From assembly GCA_019420525.1 (NCBI GenBank), contig JAHZHA010000032.1, forward strand, positions 31,641-95,640: DNA of 64,000 nt. The letters run 5' to 3'. The notes below the pieces were generated by a model, which searched no databases, had not been told where the DNA came from, and worked only from the letters and a program-made list of their open reading frames with translations. Source of the DNA: Bacillota bacterium (lineage in GTDB: Bacteria > Bacillota > Clostridia > Peptostreptococcales > Anaerovoracaceae). The translations under genes were made by a program, and so were the position numbers. Below, piece after piece: positions 42,840 through 51,423 of the stretch; position 1 is the stretch's first letter; each line of letters opens with the position of its first letter.

Positions 42840-42869
42840 GTATGTTTACCCGATATCGAGGCAAGAATA
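42840..42869 (+). promoter_or_regulatory. Candidate sigma-F promoter of spoIIQ
   Basis: GTATG (42840-42844), 15-base spacer and GGCAAGAATA (42860-42869). The -10 fits the forespore sigma-F pattern GGnnAnAHTR at every defined base. spoIIQ is sigma-F controlled in Bacillus and Clostridioides. The start codon follows 19 bases after the -10. Confidence 0.75.
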
Positions 42870-42888
42870 AGGATGGAGGTGGTACGAA

Positions 42889-43584
42889 TTGAATAATCAA
42901 AACGATAAAAAGAACGGCTTTCTCAAATCGGCTGTATCGTTGAAAATCACAGTCAGCCTTCTCGCACTGTGTCTCATAGGCGGTCTGATGCTGTACGCCG
43001 TGACAAAAGCGGTGGAAAATACGTCTTCGACCGTTTCAGAAGTATCCTATGAAGATACCGACGGCTCTTATCCGCCGGATACGAGTGTCTCTGCTGAGAT
43101 TCCCATAACGGACAGTCTCGAAAATCCGGATACATCAGACACGGCTGACGATGAGGCCGGCGACGGCAGCGGTCAGCAGGAGTCCGCCGGTATTCTTCCT
43201 GCAGAAGGGGAGATCATCCGTCCTTACAGCGGCGACAGCCTAATCTACTCTGAAACCCTGGAACAGTATGTCTGCCACAAAGCCATCGATATTCAGGCTC
43301 CGGCCGGCAGCCCTGTCTGCGCTGCAGCTGCCGGGACAGTGACTGAGACAGGAAAAGATGACCGCTACGGCTCTTACGTCCTGATCGCTCACGGAAACGG
43401 TCTGGAAAGCCGCTGCTGCTGTCTCGGCGACATCTCAGTTGCAGAAGGAGACGTGGTGAATAAAGGCGACACCATCGGCAGCGTCGGCGAAGATGCACTT
43501 TTTGAAAAAGCAGACGGTCCACACATTCACTTCGAGGTCAAAAAAGACGGCGAACTCACAAATCCGGACATCATCACAGGATGA
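42889..43584 (+). CDS. spoIIQ: Stage II sporulation protein Q, M23 peptidase
   Basis: A 231-residue forespore membrane protein. One N-terminal membrane helix (about 14-38) is followed by an acidic, Ser/Asp-rich linker and a LytM/M23 domain from about 105. Zinc ligands are all present: His130 and Asp134 in CHKAID and the HIH motif near 213. Bacillus SpoIIQ lacks a full set, while clostridial ones keep it. It should form the engulfment channel with SpoIIIAH. Start is TTG 42889 with GGAGGTGG six bases upstream. Next to spoIIID, as in other clostridia, but convergent here. Confidence 0.85.
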   Translation: MNNQNDKKNGFLKSAVSLKITVSLLALCLIGGLMLYAVTKAVENTSSTVSEVSYEDTDGSYPPDTSVSAEIPITDSLENPDTSDTADDEAGDGSGQQESAGILPAEGEIIRPYSGDSLIYSETLEQYVCHKAIDIQAPAGSPVCAAAAGTVTETGKDDRYGSYVLIAHGNGLESRCCCLGDISVAEGDVVNKGDTIGSVGEDALFEKADGPHIHFEVKKDGELTNPDIITG

Positions 43585-43633
43585 CAGGCTGAATGATCCG
43601 GCATCCGGACAGATAAAAATCACGCCGCAAAGA

Positions 43634-43681
43634 GGAATGTCCTTCCGGAGAAATCATCTCCTTTCAGGACATTCCTTTTTT
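43634..43681 (+). terminator. Terminator of spoIIQ overlapping the spoIIID 3' end
   Basis: GGAATGTCCT (43634-43643) pairs with AGGACATTCC (43666-43675), with an inner GGAGA/TCTCC pair, followed by six T. The 3' arm lies inside the last codons of spoIIID. Confidence 0.85.
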
Positions 43682-43924
43682 CTCCATGTACTTCTTGCGA
43701 GTGGCCAATCCGCCCCTTATATGACGTTCCGCTTTGTTGTTGTCCAGCACATGTTTTACCTCCTGCGCCAGTACCGGATTCAGTTCTCTCAGCCGTTCGG
43801 TCAGATCCTTGTGTACCGTGGACTTGCTGATCTTGAAATGTTTTGCTGCGCCGCGCACTGTCGTCTGCGTCTCCAGCACATAAGCCGCCAGTTCAAGTAC
43901 GCGTTCCTCAATATAATCCTTCAT
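43664..43924 (-). CDS. spoIIID: Sporulation transcription factor SpoIIID
   Basis: An 86-residue DNA-binding protein that activates and represses mother-cell genes together with sigma-E. The helix-turn-helix reads TTVRGAAKHFKISKSTVHKD and is followed by the basic C-terminal helix HIRGGLATRKKY, as in the known protein. Length is typical. Candidate sigma-E promoter about 50 bases upstream. Confidence 0.95.
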   Translation of the reverse strand: MKDYIEERVLELAAYVLETQTTVRGAAKHFKISKSTVHKDLTERLRELNPVLAQEVKHVLDNNKAERHIRGGLATRKKYMEKKGMS

Positions 43925-43974
43925 ATATTCTTAACCCCTTTCGAGCCGGAAAAGTCTATAGGAAAATATATGCG

Positions 43975-44003
43975 GAAGATATTTGTGTTATGATATACAA
44001 AAA
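43975..44003 (-). promoter_or_regulatory. Candidate sigma-E promoter of spoIIID
   Basis: Minus-strand TCATAAC (44003-43997), 14-base spacer, CATATATT (43982-43975). The -10 is one base off CATACAHT and the spacing is right for sigma-E, which drives spoIIID in Bacillus. Confidence 0.55.
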
Positions 44004-44014
44004 GGAGGGACAGT

Positions 44015-44872
44015 ATGTACCTGACACGATTCGATTTTCCCGGCGAAAGCGCCGAAAATAACTACATAACCGGCTTCCGGTCCACCTGCTGGGATTCTTT
44101 TTATCCTTTCGGGATCTTCCCTCAGAGAGAACTGGAAAGCGTAACATTTGAACCCATCACCATTTTCTGCGGCGGGAACGGCTCCGGCAAGACGACGGCA
44201 CTCAACGTCATCGCAGAAAAGCTGGGACTGCACAGAGATTCTCTCTTTAACCGCACATCCTTTTTCCGGACATTCACCGATATGTGCAGATGCAGCTTCA
44301 GCAGTTCAATCCCCTCAGGCAGCTGTATCATAACGAGTGACGACGTTTTCGACTATATGCTGGATATGCGCACCCTCAATGAAGGCATCGACGCGAAGAG
44401 AGAAGAACTCTTTTCAGAGTACACGGAAGCGAAATATTCAGGATTCCGGTTGACGTCTCTGAACGACTACGACCGGCTGAAAAAGACAAACGACGCCCGT
44501 CGCCTTTCGAAATCGGAATTCGCAAGATCAAGAGTCATGAAAAACATCAGAAGCCTCTCGAACGGAGAGAGCGCATTCTCTTATTTCGTGGAAAAAATTC
44601 AGGAAAACGCGCTCTATCTGCTGGATGAACCGGAAAACAGTCTCTCAGCGGAACGTCAAACGGAACTCGCCCGTTTTCTCGAAGATTCCGCCCGTTTTTT
44701 CGGCTGTCAGTTCATTCTGTCCACCCATTCACCATTTCTGCTCTCTCTTCGCGGAGCCAGGATCTACGATTTCGATGTCCGCCCTGTATCCGTATGCCGG
44801 TGGACCGAACTGAAAAACGTCCGGACATATTTCGACTTTTTTATGGAACACCGCGGGGAATTCGGGCAGTAA
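44015..44872 (+). CDS. AAA family (ABC/SMC-like) ATPase
   Basis: A 285-residue cytosolic ATPase. Walker A FCGGNGSGKTTALN near residue 55, an ABC-like signature SLSNGESAFS near 187, Walker B LYLLDEPENSLS near 206 and a switch region STHSPFLLS near 238 make an SMC/RecF-like nucleotide-binding domain without membrane part. Proteins of this kind are frequent in Firmicutes, often annotated only as AAA ATPase. No partner nuclease or toxin gene lies beside it, so a defence role is not supported. Ribosome site AAGGAGGGA before ATG 44015. Confidence 0.82.
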   Translation: MYLTRFDFPGESAENNYITGFRSTCWDSFYPFGIFPQRELESVTFEPITIFCGGNGSGKTTALNVIAEKLGLHRDSLFNRTSFFRTFTDMCRCSFSSSIPSGSCIITSDDVFDYMLDMRTLNEGIDAKREELFSEYTEAKYSGFRLTSLNDYDRLKKTNDARRLSKSEFARSRVMKNIRSLSNGESAFSYFVEKIQENALYLLDEPENSLSAERQTELARFLEDSARFFGCQFILSTHSPFLLSLRGARIYDFDVRPVSVCRWTELKNVRTYFDFFMEHRGEFGQ

Positions 44873-44903
44873 AAAAAGCAGTGTGCATCTGTCTCACACT
44901 GCT
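44870..44903 (-). terminator. Intrinsic terminator of the trmB unit
   Basis: AGCAGTGTG (44877-44885) pairs with CACACTGCT (44895-44903); the minus strand continues with seven T. It overlaps the stop codon of the convergent ATPase gene. Confidence 0.85.
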
Positions 44904-44998
44904 CTTGGCTTCAACGTTAATATATCTGCTCCGGTGCGGAAATCAGGGCGCCGCTGCCCCGGTCGCCGTCGAATCCTCCACGCCGGAATCCGGTCCGG

Positions 44999-45838
44999 TC
45001 AGTATCTGACTTTGCAGTAATAGATCGGATTTCCCCGGGAGGAAAATTTTTCTTCATATTCTGTCATATAATTCTTCGATTCGTACCCCGAAGCGTGAAG
45101 ATCCTCCGAGTATTCTTCTTTCTTCAAGCCGTTGCGTTCAAACTCTTCCGAAGAAAACCGGAAAAGCGCTTCGTTGTCCGTTTTGAATTCCAGTGCACTT
45201 CCGGGCTTCATCACTCTTCCGTATCCCTTAAGATACCGCGTATGCGTCAGCCTTCGCTTTGCATGCCGCTCCTTCGGCCACGGATCACTGAAATTCAGAT
45301 ATATTCCGGAGAGCTCATCTTCCGCGAAGCAGTCGGTCACCTCTCTGATATACATGTTGGCGAAGATGAGATTCGGCGCTGCGGCGTATATGCTGCCTCC
45401 CTGCCCGTCCGGTTCCCCGGCCTTTTTCTCTGCAGGATTTTCTGTTTTTGCCATTTCATCGTCTATCTGCAATTTACATTTTTTATCTGTCTTTACGGCA
45501 AAAACACCCCGGTGTACGATTTCTTCAAAAGGCTTTTCGTTTCCCTCTTCCGAGCGCATCTCTTCCTCTGAAAACTCACAGAAAAAACGCGCCGCTTTCT
45601 GGAGCGCCCGGAGCATGACGCTGGCATTTCCCTCCACAGCGATGAAATTTCTCTGAGGAAAGGCTTTTGCCAGAGAGAGAATAAATTGTCCCTTTCCGCA
45701 TCCCAGTTCCATATAGATAGGCTGATCTTTCCCGAAAAACTCGTGCCACTTTCCCTTCTGCTCTGCAGGATCGATCCGGACTCCTCCCGAATAGACACTC
45801 AGCTTTTCCTCCAGCCCTTTCAGCTTTCTCTGTCGCAT
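44999..45838 (-). CDS. trmB: tRNA (guanine-N7-)-methyltransferase with an insertion
   Basis: A 279-residue SAM-dependent enzyme that methylates G46 of tRNA. The SAM motif is MELGCGKGQFILSLA near residue 43, and the catalytic Asp region is LNFSDPWPKERHAKRRL near 187. The usual length is about 215-225. The extra 60-70 residues sit at about 86-153 between the SAM-binding half and LIFANMYIREV, and are rich in Glu and Lys, so probably a flexible loop. Ends at the terminator 44870-44903. Confidence 0.9.
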   Translation of the reverse strand: MRQRKLKGLEEKLSVYSGGVRIDPAEQKGKWHEFFGKDQPIYMELGCGKGQFILSLAKAFPQRNFIAVEGNASVMLRALQKAARFFCEFSEEEMRSEEGNEKPFEEIVHRGVFAVKTDKKCKLQIDDEMAKTENPAEKKAGEPDGQGGSIYAAAPNLIFANMYIREVTDCFAEDELSGIYLNFSDPWPKERHAKRRLTHTRYLKGYGRVMKPGSALEFKTDNEALFRFSSEEFERNGLKKEEYSEDLHASGYESKNYMTEYEEKFSSRGNPIYYCKVRY

Positions 45839-45950
45839 ATATTCAAATTATCCTTTCTGTCATCAAAATAAACCGGCTGCGGAAACTTTCCCCCATCCGG
45901 ATAAAAAATTCGGATATCCGCTTCACGGTTCCGGAAAAGGGCCGTCAGAA

Positions 45951-46772
45951 TTACAAACCCGAAAGAAATATCCCAAAAAGATAAGTTTCTGCCGCTATGG
46001 CTGCGGCAAAGAGAAGAAGCACAGCTGCCGCTGCCGCATCGCGCCTCTGCAGTTTCATCGTATGAAGCCGCGTCCTTCCTTCTCCTCCCCGGTAACAGCG
46101 CGCCTCCATCGCCATCGCCAGATCCTGCGCGATCCGGAAAGCCCCCACAAAAAGAGGCACCAGAAGCGGAATCATACTTCTCATGCGCTGAAAGAGATTT
46201 CCGCTCTCAAAATCGGCTCCCCGCGCCTGCTGCGCTTTCATGATCTTGTCCGCTTCCTGAATCAGCATCGGGATAAATCTCAGAGCGATAGACATCATGA
46301 CAGCGATTTCATGAGAAGGAAATCCAAACTTGGAAAGCGGACTCAGAAGAGCTTCAAATCCGTCGGTAAGCTGCATGGGCTTCGTCGTATAGGTGAGAAG
46401 CGACGTGCCGAAGACTAGCATCAGAAGCCGGAATGCCATGAAAAACGCCTGCCTCAGTCCTTCTTCCGTAATCTTCAGCGGACCGGCGGCGACGAGTACG
46501 GTTCCGGGGTACAGAAACATATTGATGAGAAATGTAAGAATCAGAATGACTGCAATAGGTTTCATTCCTCTGACGATAAATTTCAGAGGGACGCCGGAAG
46601 CCGCGATGGTTCCGCCGACAAATACAGCAGCCACTGCATATCCGCCGAAATCCCGTATGCAAAACAACAGGATGATATAGACGATGACCGCCGTGATTTT
46701 CGTTCTCGGATCCAGCCGGTGAATCACGGAATCTCCCGGATAATACTGTCCCAGCGTGATATCTCTCAGCAT
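45951..46772 (-). CDS. ecfT: ECF transporter transmembrane protein EcfT
   Basis: A 273-residue membrane protein that couples the two ATPase domains to vitamin-binding S proteins in energy-coupling-factor transporters. It begins with the family stretch GQYYPGDSVIHRLDPRTK and has the cytoplasmic coupling helices with ARGADFESGN and ARCYRGGEGRTRL, both Ala-Arg-Gly type motifs. Overlaps the ATPase gene by seven bases. Vitamin substrates depend on S components elsewhere in the genome. Confidence 0.93.
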   Translation of the reverse strand: MLRDITLGQYYPGDSVIHRLDPRTKITAVIVYIILLFCIRDFGGYAVAAVFVGGTIAASGVPLKFIVRGMKPIAVILILTFLINMFLYPGTVLVAAGPLKITEEGLRQAFFMAFRLLMLVFGTSLLTYTTKPMQLTDGFEALLSPLSKFGFPSHEIAVMMSIALRFIPMLIQEADKIMKAQQARGADFESGNLFQRMRSMIPLLVPLFVGAFRIAQDLAMAMEARCYRGGEGRTRLHTMKLQRRDAAAAAVLLLFAAAIAAETYLFGIFLSGL

Positions 46773-48595
46773 CTCTCATCCTCCTGCCGCTCCTGACGGC
46801 GAAAATACTGCTCTACTGCATCGGCTGCCTCTTCCGCAGATAGAATCCCCGTCCCCACATCGATTCCTCTCTGTCTGAGACTCCAGACAAATTCCGCTCC
46901 GGACGGAAGCCCCAGACCTATCTGCTTCAACATACCGGGCTGGGAAAAAACTTCCTCCGGCGTTCCGCTGAGAACGAGAGTTCCCTGATCCATGACGAGA
47001 ATCTTGTCACAGAGCCGTGCGGCGTCATCCATATTATGTGTGACAAGAATGACAGTCGTTCCTGTCGACTCTCTGATTCTGCAGATCATATCGAGAATTT
47101 CCCGGTGTGTCTGCGGATCAAGACCTGCTGTAGGTTCGTCGAGAATCAGAATTTCCGGACGCATCGCCAGGATACCCGCGATGGCAGCCCTCCGTTTCTG
47201 TCCTCCCGACAGATCGAAAGGAGATCTTCCTGCAAATTCATCATAAGGCAGGCCTGTCAGCGCCATGGCTTCTCTGACACGCTGTTCCTTCTCCTCTTCA
47301 CTCAATCCCATATTTCCCGGTCCGTAGGCCACGTCTTTTGCAACCGTCTCTTCGAAAAGCTGATACTCCGGATACTGAAACACGAGTCCCGCTTTCCTGC
47401 GTACCTCTCTCATCGGCACGTTTCCGGATGTGATTTCGTACCCGTCTACGGTAATCTTTCCGGCCGCGGGCTTCAGCAGGCCGTTCAAATGCTGTATCAG
47501 CGTGGACTTTCCGGAACCGGTATGGCCGATGATCCCCGTAAAATCCCCGCGTTTTACGGAAAAAGAGACATCCCGGAGCGCATAAGTCTCCTCAGGCTGT
47601 CCCTTGCTGTATACATAGTCGACATGTTCCGCTTTCAGAATCATATCGCTCTCATCATGCGGTTCAGCTTCACCGGTCTCCGCCATTCCGGAGTCATCTC
47701 CCCGTTTCGCCTCCGGTCCAAAATCCGCTTCGCGCCCCGTCTTCGTTTTTTCCGGAGCACGGTCAGCCAGAAAAGAAACGAGACTGTCAGCCGTCAGAAC
47801 GTCTCCAGGGATCTGCAATCCTTTCTTCCGCAGGCGCATGCAGATATCTGCCGCCGGAGGAAGTTCCATTCCCAGTTTCCGGAGTCTGTCTGCATCGGAA
47901 AAGACGCTTTCGGGTGTACCGTCCATGACGATCTGCCCGCATTCCATGATAATTACCCTGTCCGCTTCGGCCGCTTCCTCCATGAAGTGTGTGATCAGTA
48001 TGACTGTGATTCCGTCGTCCCGGAGAGATTTTATGATTTTCATGACCTCGCTTCGTCCCCTGGGATCCAGCATCGCCGTCGGTTCATCGAAAATGATGCA
48101 TTTCGGACGCATGGCGACCGTACCCGCTATGGCAACGCGCTGTTTCTGCCCTCCGGAGAGCATGTGAGGCGGTTTTTTCCGCAGATGATAGATATCGGTG
48201 CGTTTCATGGCGTCATCGATTCGCTGCCTGATCTCTTCCGGAGCAATTCCGAGATTTTCCGGACCGAAAGCCACATCGTCCTCCACCACCGCGGAGATCA
48301 GCTGATTATCGGGATTCTGAAAGACCATGCCGGCATTTCTGCGGATTTCCCAGACGAGTTCCTCCTGACGGGTATTCATGCCGCAGACGATCACGTCTCC
48401 CTCCAAGGGAGTGAGAAGAGCGTTCAGCTGCTTTGCGAGAGTCGACTTTCCCGAACCATTGCGCCCGAGAATCGCAGTAAAAGATCCTTCCCCGATATCG
48501 AGGCTGACACCATCCAGCGCCCGGAGAACCTCCGACTCTTCTTCCTGCGACAGATATTCAAAAGCCAGATTTTCGATATGAATGATATTTTTCAC
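46766..48595 (-). CDS. ecfA: Fused ECF transporter ATPase (EcfA1-EcfA2)
   Basis: A 609-residue protein holding two complete ABC ATPase domains that are separate genes in most Firmicutes. Domain 1 has ILGRNGSGKST near 44, signature LSGGQKQRVAI and Walker B CIIFDEPTAMLDP. A linker rich in charged residues runs about 275-325. Domain 2 has GHTGSGKSTL near 355, signature LSGGQKRRAAI and ILILDEPTAGLDP. Both sites keep the catalytic Glu. Start GTG 48595 overlaps the stop of aroQ (GTGA), so expression is coupled to the aro operon. Confidence 0.92.
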   Translation of the reverse strand: MKNIIHIENLAFEYLSQEEESEVLRALDGVSLDIGEGSFTAILGRNGSGKSTLAKQLNALLTPLEGDVIVCGMNTRQEELVWEIRRNAGMVFQNPDNQLISAVVEDDVAFGPENLGIAPEEIRQRIDDAMKRTDIYHLRKKPPHMLSGGQKQRVAIAGTVAMRPKCIIFDEPTAMLDPRGRSEVMKIIKSLRDDGITVILITHFMEEAAEADRVIIMECGQIVMDGTPESVFSDADRLRKLGMELPPAADICMRLRKKGLQIPGDVLTADSLVSFLADRAPEKTKTGREADFGPEAKRGDDSGMAETGEAEPHDESDMILKAEHVDYVYSKGQPEETYALRDVSFSVKRGDFTGIIGHTGSGKSTLIQHLNGLLKPAAGKITVDGYEITSGNVPMREVRRKAGLVFQYPEYQLFEETVAKDVAYGPGNMGLSEEEKEQRVREAMALTGLPYDEFAGRSPFDLSGGQKRRAAIAGILAMRPEILILDEPTAGLDPQTHREILDMICRIRESTGTTVILVTHNMDDAARLCDKILVMDQGTLVLSGTPEEVFSQPGMLKQIGLGLPSGAEFVWSLRQRGIDVGTGILSAEEAADAVEQYFRRQERQEDERC

Positions 48596-48918
48596 TTACC
48601 GCTCCTGTCGTCTTCCGGTGATTCTCCGTCCGGAACCTGATCCTGCCCTCTTCGGGATGCTATCATTTTCTGCTGCATCTGTCTGCTGACTTCCATCATC
48701 GTCTGAAAAACTTCCTCGGCATACCCGCCGTACTCTTCGCCTCCGAGACTTCTCACCCCGGACAGAATCTGCCGTTCACGTTCCGGATGAAAGACCGGAA
48801 GACTATTGTCAATTTTATATTCCGCCACACCTTTCACAAGTTCCATTCTGCTGCAGAACAGTTCCAGTATCTGGCGATCTATCCTGTCGATCTTTTCCCT
48901 TATTTCGTCAAGATTCAC
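48592..48918 (-). CDS. aroQ: Chorismate mutase (AroQ type)
   Basis: A 108-residue all-helical chorismate mutase that converts chorismate to prephenate for Phe and Tyr synthesis. The pattern LDEIREKIDRIDRQILELFCSRMELVKGVAEYK, shown in part here, carries the expected Arg and Lys contacts and continues with PERERQIL. Start is GTG 48918 with AGGAGG seven bases upstream, overlapping the aroC stop by four bases. It has no prephenate dehydratase domain. Confidence 0.88.
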   Translation of the reverse strand: MNLDEIREKIDRIDRQILELFCSRMELVKGVAEYKIDNSLPVFHPERERQILSGVRSLGGEEYGGYAEEVFQTMMEVSRQMQQKMIASRRGQDQVPDGESPEDDRSGK

Positions 48919-50009
48919 AGAGTTCCCTCCTGTTCCAAAATCATATCTGTGATGACAATCGCTGCCACCGCTTCCACCACCGGCACCGCGCGCACCGCAA
49001 CACACGGATCGTGACGTCCTCTTACGCCCAATTCCGCATCTTCCATCCTGCGGTAATCGATGCTCCGCTGCGGTTTTCCGATGGACGGCGTCGGCTTGAA
49101 AGCCAGCCGGGCGATCACCGGCATACCGGAAGTGATTCCACCCAGAATTCCGCCGTGGTGATTCGTCTTCGTCTTTACGCTTCCGTCTCCGGCAATATAA
49201 AATTCATCGTTGTTTTCACTGCCCCGCATGGCTGATGCGGCGAAGCCGGCGCCGAATTCCACGCCTTTTACCGCGGGAATGCCGTAAAAACCGTACGCCA
49301 TTCTGCCCTCCACCGTATCGAAAATCGGGGAGCCGATGCCCGCCGGCAGACCGAGGATTCCAATCTCCACGATTCCGCCTGCCGAATCCGCATCGAGCCG
49401 CGCTTCTTCGATGATTTCTTTCATTTTCTGTCCGCTTTCACCGCGTATCACGGGAAACTGCTTTTTTCCGGGCGCCAGAAGTTCCTCCGGCGTCAGAGCC
49501 ACATCATCGTACCGGGCGTCCTCCACATTTCCGACAGATGCCAGATGAGCTCCGATGTATATACCGTTCTGCGCCAGATACTGAAGACACAGACCTCCGG
49601 CAAATACCAGGGGAGCCGTCAGGCGCGCCGAAAAATGGCCGCCGCCCCGAACATCGTTAAAGCCTCTGTACCGGATAAATCCCGTATAATCCGCATGTCC
49701 CGGACGCGCCACAGACTCCACATTTTTGTAATCCGATGAATGCTGGTCCCTGTTGGCGATGACACATGTCACCGGTGTACCGCAGGTCACTCCGTCTTTC
49801 ACTCCGGACAGAATCTCAGGAAGATCGTCTTCTTTCCTGGGCGTTGACGTCTTGTCTCTGCCCGGTGCCCGGCGCTTCATGAAAGCCAGCAGTTCTTCCA
49901 TATCGATCCTCACACCGGCAGGAAACCCGTCGATCACCGCTCCGATGCCTTTTCCGTGAGATTCGCCGAATACGGACACTTTTAATCTGTTACCTATCTG
50001 AGATGACAT
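48915..50009 (-). CDS. aroC: Chorismate synthase
   Basis: A 364-residue FMN-dependent enzyme making chorismate from EPSP. Family motifs: FGESHGKGIGAVIDG near the start, SGVKDGVTCGTPV, RPGHADYTGF, GGGHFSARLTAP, and late KTNHHGGILGGITSG and RHDPCVAVRAVPV. The start at 50009 has GGAGG nine bases upstream and lies inside the end of aroA (20-base overlap). Length is normal. Confidence 0.95.
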   Translation of the reverse strand: MSSQIGNRLKVSVFGESHGKGIGAVIDGFPAGVRIDMEELLAFMKRRAPGRDKTSTPRKEDDLPEILSGVKDGVTCGTPVTCVIANRDQHSSDYKNVESVARPGHADYTGFIRYRGFNDVRGGGHFSARLTAPLVFAGGLCLQYLAQNGIYIGAHLASVGNVEDARYDDVALTPEELLAPGKKQFPVIRGESGQKMKEIIEEARLDADSAGGIVEIGILGLPAGIGSPIFDTVEGRMAYGFYGIPAVKGVEFGAGFAASAMRGSENNDEFYIAGDGSVKTKTNHHGGILGGITSGMPVIARLAFKPTPSIGKPQRSIDYRRMEDAELGVRGRHDPCVAVRAVPVVEAVAAIVITDMILEQEGTL

Positions 50010-51333
50010 CTGCTCTTCCTCCCAGTCTTCTCCACTCATCAAAAAAATCAGGATAGCTCTTCTGAATCGCCTCCGCATCGCTGATAATCACCGGCTCCTC
50101 GCAGGAAAGCGCCGCAACCGCCATAGACATGACGATCCGGTGGTCATTGTAGCCGCTGACTCTGCACCCGCCTTTCATTTTTCCGCCGGTGACGAGGAGC
50201 TCATCCTCTTTCTCCTCTGCGGACACCCCCAGACGCGACAGACAGTCCGCCATGGCGGAAAGCCGGTCACATTCCTTGATACGCAGCCTCGATATATTGT
50301 AAAAGCGGCTGACGCCTTCCGCGCAGGCGGCCGCCGTCGCCAGAACCGGAATGACGTCCGGAATATCTCCGCCGTCCGCTTCCAGCGCTTTCAGAGGAAG
50401 CACGCGGCTCTCTCCTCCGGAATTTCCCGAAGTTCTGACGACGAGCTCCGGATACCTCCGGATGACTTGCGCTCCGAATTTCTCTATGATATCGACAGCT
50501 TCCCGGTCGCCCTGAGCGCTGTCTTCTCTCAGACCGGCAATCGTCAGTTCGGAACCACAGGCCGCGGCAGCCAGCCAGAACGCCGCCTGGGAATAATCGC
50601 CTTCCACCTCGACTTCCGCCGGAAGATAGCGCTGATTTCCCGGCACCCGGAACCCATATTCTGTCTCTTCGATCTCTATTCCAAATTCTCTGAGCATTTT
50701 CAGCGTCAGATGGATATACCCGATGGATTCCAGCTTTCCGCGTACCCGGATTTCACTGTCTCCCTCCAGCAGCGGCAGCGCGAACATGAGACCCGAAAAA
50801 TACTGCGAGCTCACATTGCCGGGGAGTTCATAAATTCCTGGCTGCAGCCGGCCCTTTATATGAAACGGCAGCGAGTCTCTCCCCTGCGGAAGAAACTCGA
50901 TCCCTCTTTTTTTCATCTCATCTGCCAGCGGCGTCATCGGGCGCTGCGGCAATTTTCCGCGTCCTTCAAAAGAAGCGTCTCTTCCCAGCGCTGCCGCGAT
51001 AGGAAGTACAAACCGCAGAGTAGATCCGCTTTCGTTGCAGTCGAGCGATGCCGGATCCTCATCAGATCTTTCGCATCCGTTCCTTTCTCCGCTCATATTT
51101 CTCCGGATCCCGCGCACCGATACGGTTCTGCCGTCTCCGATTCTCTCGATTTCCGCCCCCAGAGCCGTCATACAGCCGATAGTAGCCTTCATGTCTTTCG
51201 ATTCCGAAATTCCGTGTATTTCAGACTTTCCATCCGCCAGGGATGCGCAGATCAGAGCCCTGTGAGCCGCCGATTTCGACGGCGGAACCTGTACGATACC
51301 TTTCAGTTTACCCGGATAGACTTTTATATCCAT
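49990..51333 (-). CDS. aroA: 3-phosphoshikimate 1-carboxyvinyltransferase (EPSP synthase)
   Basis: A 447-residue enzyme joining shikimate 3-phosphate and phosphoenolpyruvate. Signatures: PPSKSAAHRALICASLADG at about 18-36, DCNESGSTLRFVLPIAAALG near 98 and RIKECDRLSAM near 350. The glyphosate-region segment in the first signature is of the common bacterial type. Fourth step-gene in the aro cluster order, with 90 bases to aroB upstream. Confidence 0.95.
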   Translation of the reverse strand: MDIKVYPGKLKGIVQVPPSKSAAHRALICASLADGKSEIHGISESKDMKATIGCMTALGAEIERIGDGRTVSVRGIRRNMSGERNGCERSDEDPASLDCNESGSTLRFVLPIAAALGRDASFEGRGKLPQRPMTPLADEMKKRGIEFLPQGRDSLPFHIKGRLQPGIYELPGNVSSQYFSGLMFALPLLEGDSEIRVRGKLESIGYIHLTLKMLREFGIEIEETEYGFRVPGNQRYLPAEVEVEGDYSQAAFWLAAAACGSELTIAGLREDSAQGDREAVDIIEKFGAQVIRRYPELVVRTSGNSGGESRVLPLKALEADGGDIPDVIPVLATAAACAEGVSRFYNISRLRIKECDRLSAMADCLSRLGVSAEEKEDELLVTGGKMKGGCRVSGYNDHRIVMSMAVAALSCEEPVIISDAEAIQKSYPDFFDEWRRLGGRADVISDR

Positions 51334-51423
51334 AACAATTCCTGACCTTCCTCATTCTTATCACCCCCGGCTCGTTTTCTTTTATCTGCTTCCGATTTGC
51401 TCAGAGCATCAGCCGGCGGGATT

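Noticed and set aside
44015..44872. AAA ATPase as part of an anti-phage system
   Set aside because: No nuclease, toxin or other defence gene is adjacent; neighbours are spoIIID and trmB.
44882..45009. Small frame starting at GTG after the AAA ATPase, with a hydrophobic start and LLRCGN
   Set aside because: It looks like a tiny lipoprotein, but it lies over the trmB terminator and the end of trmB, and has no ribosome binding site.
49011..51345. Long open frames on the strand opposite to aroA and aroC
   Set aside because: They are shadows of GC-rich coding sequence; the minus-strand genes match known families over their full length.
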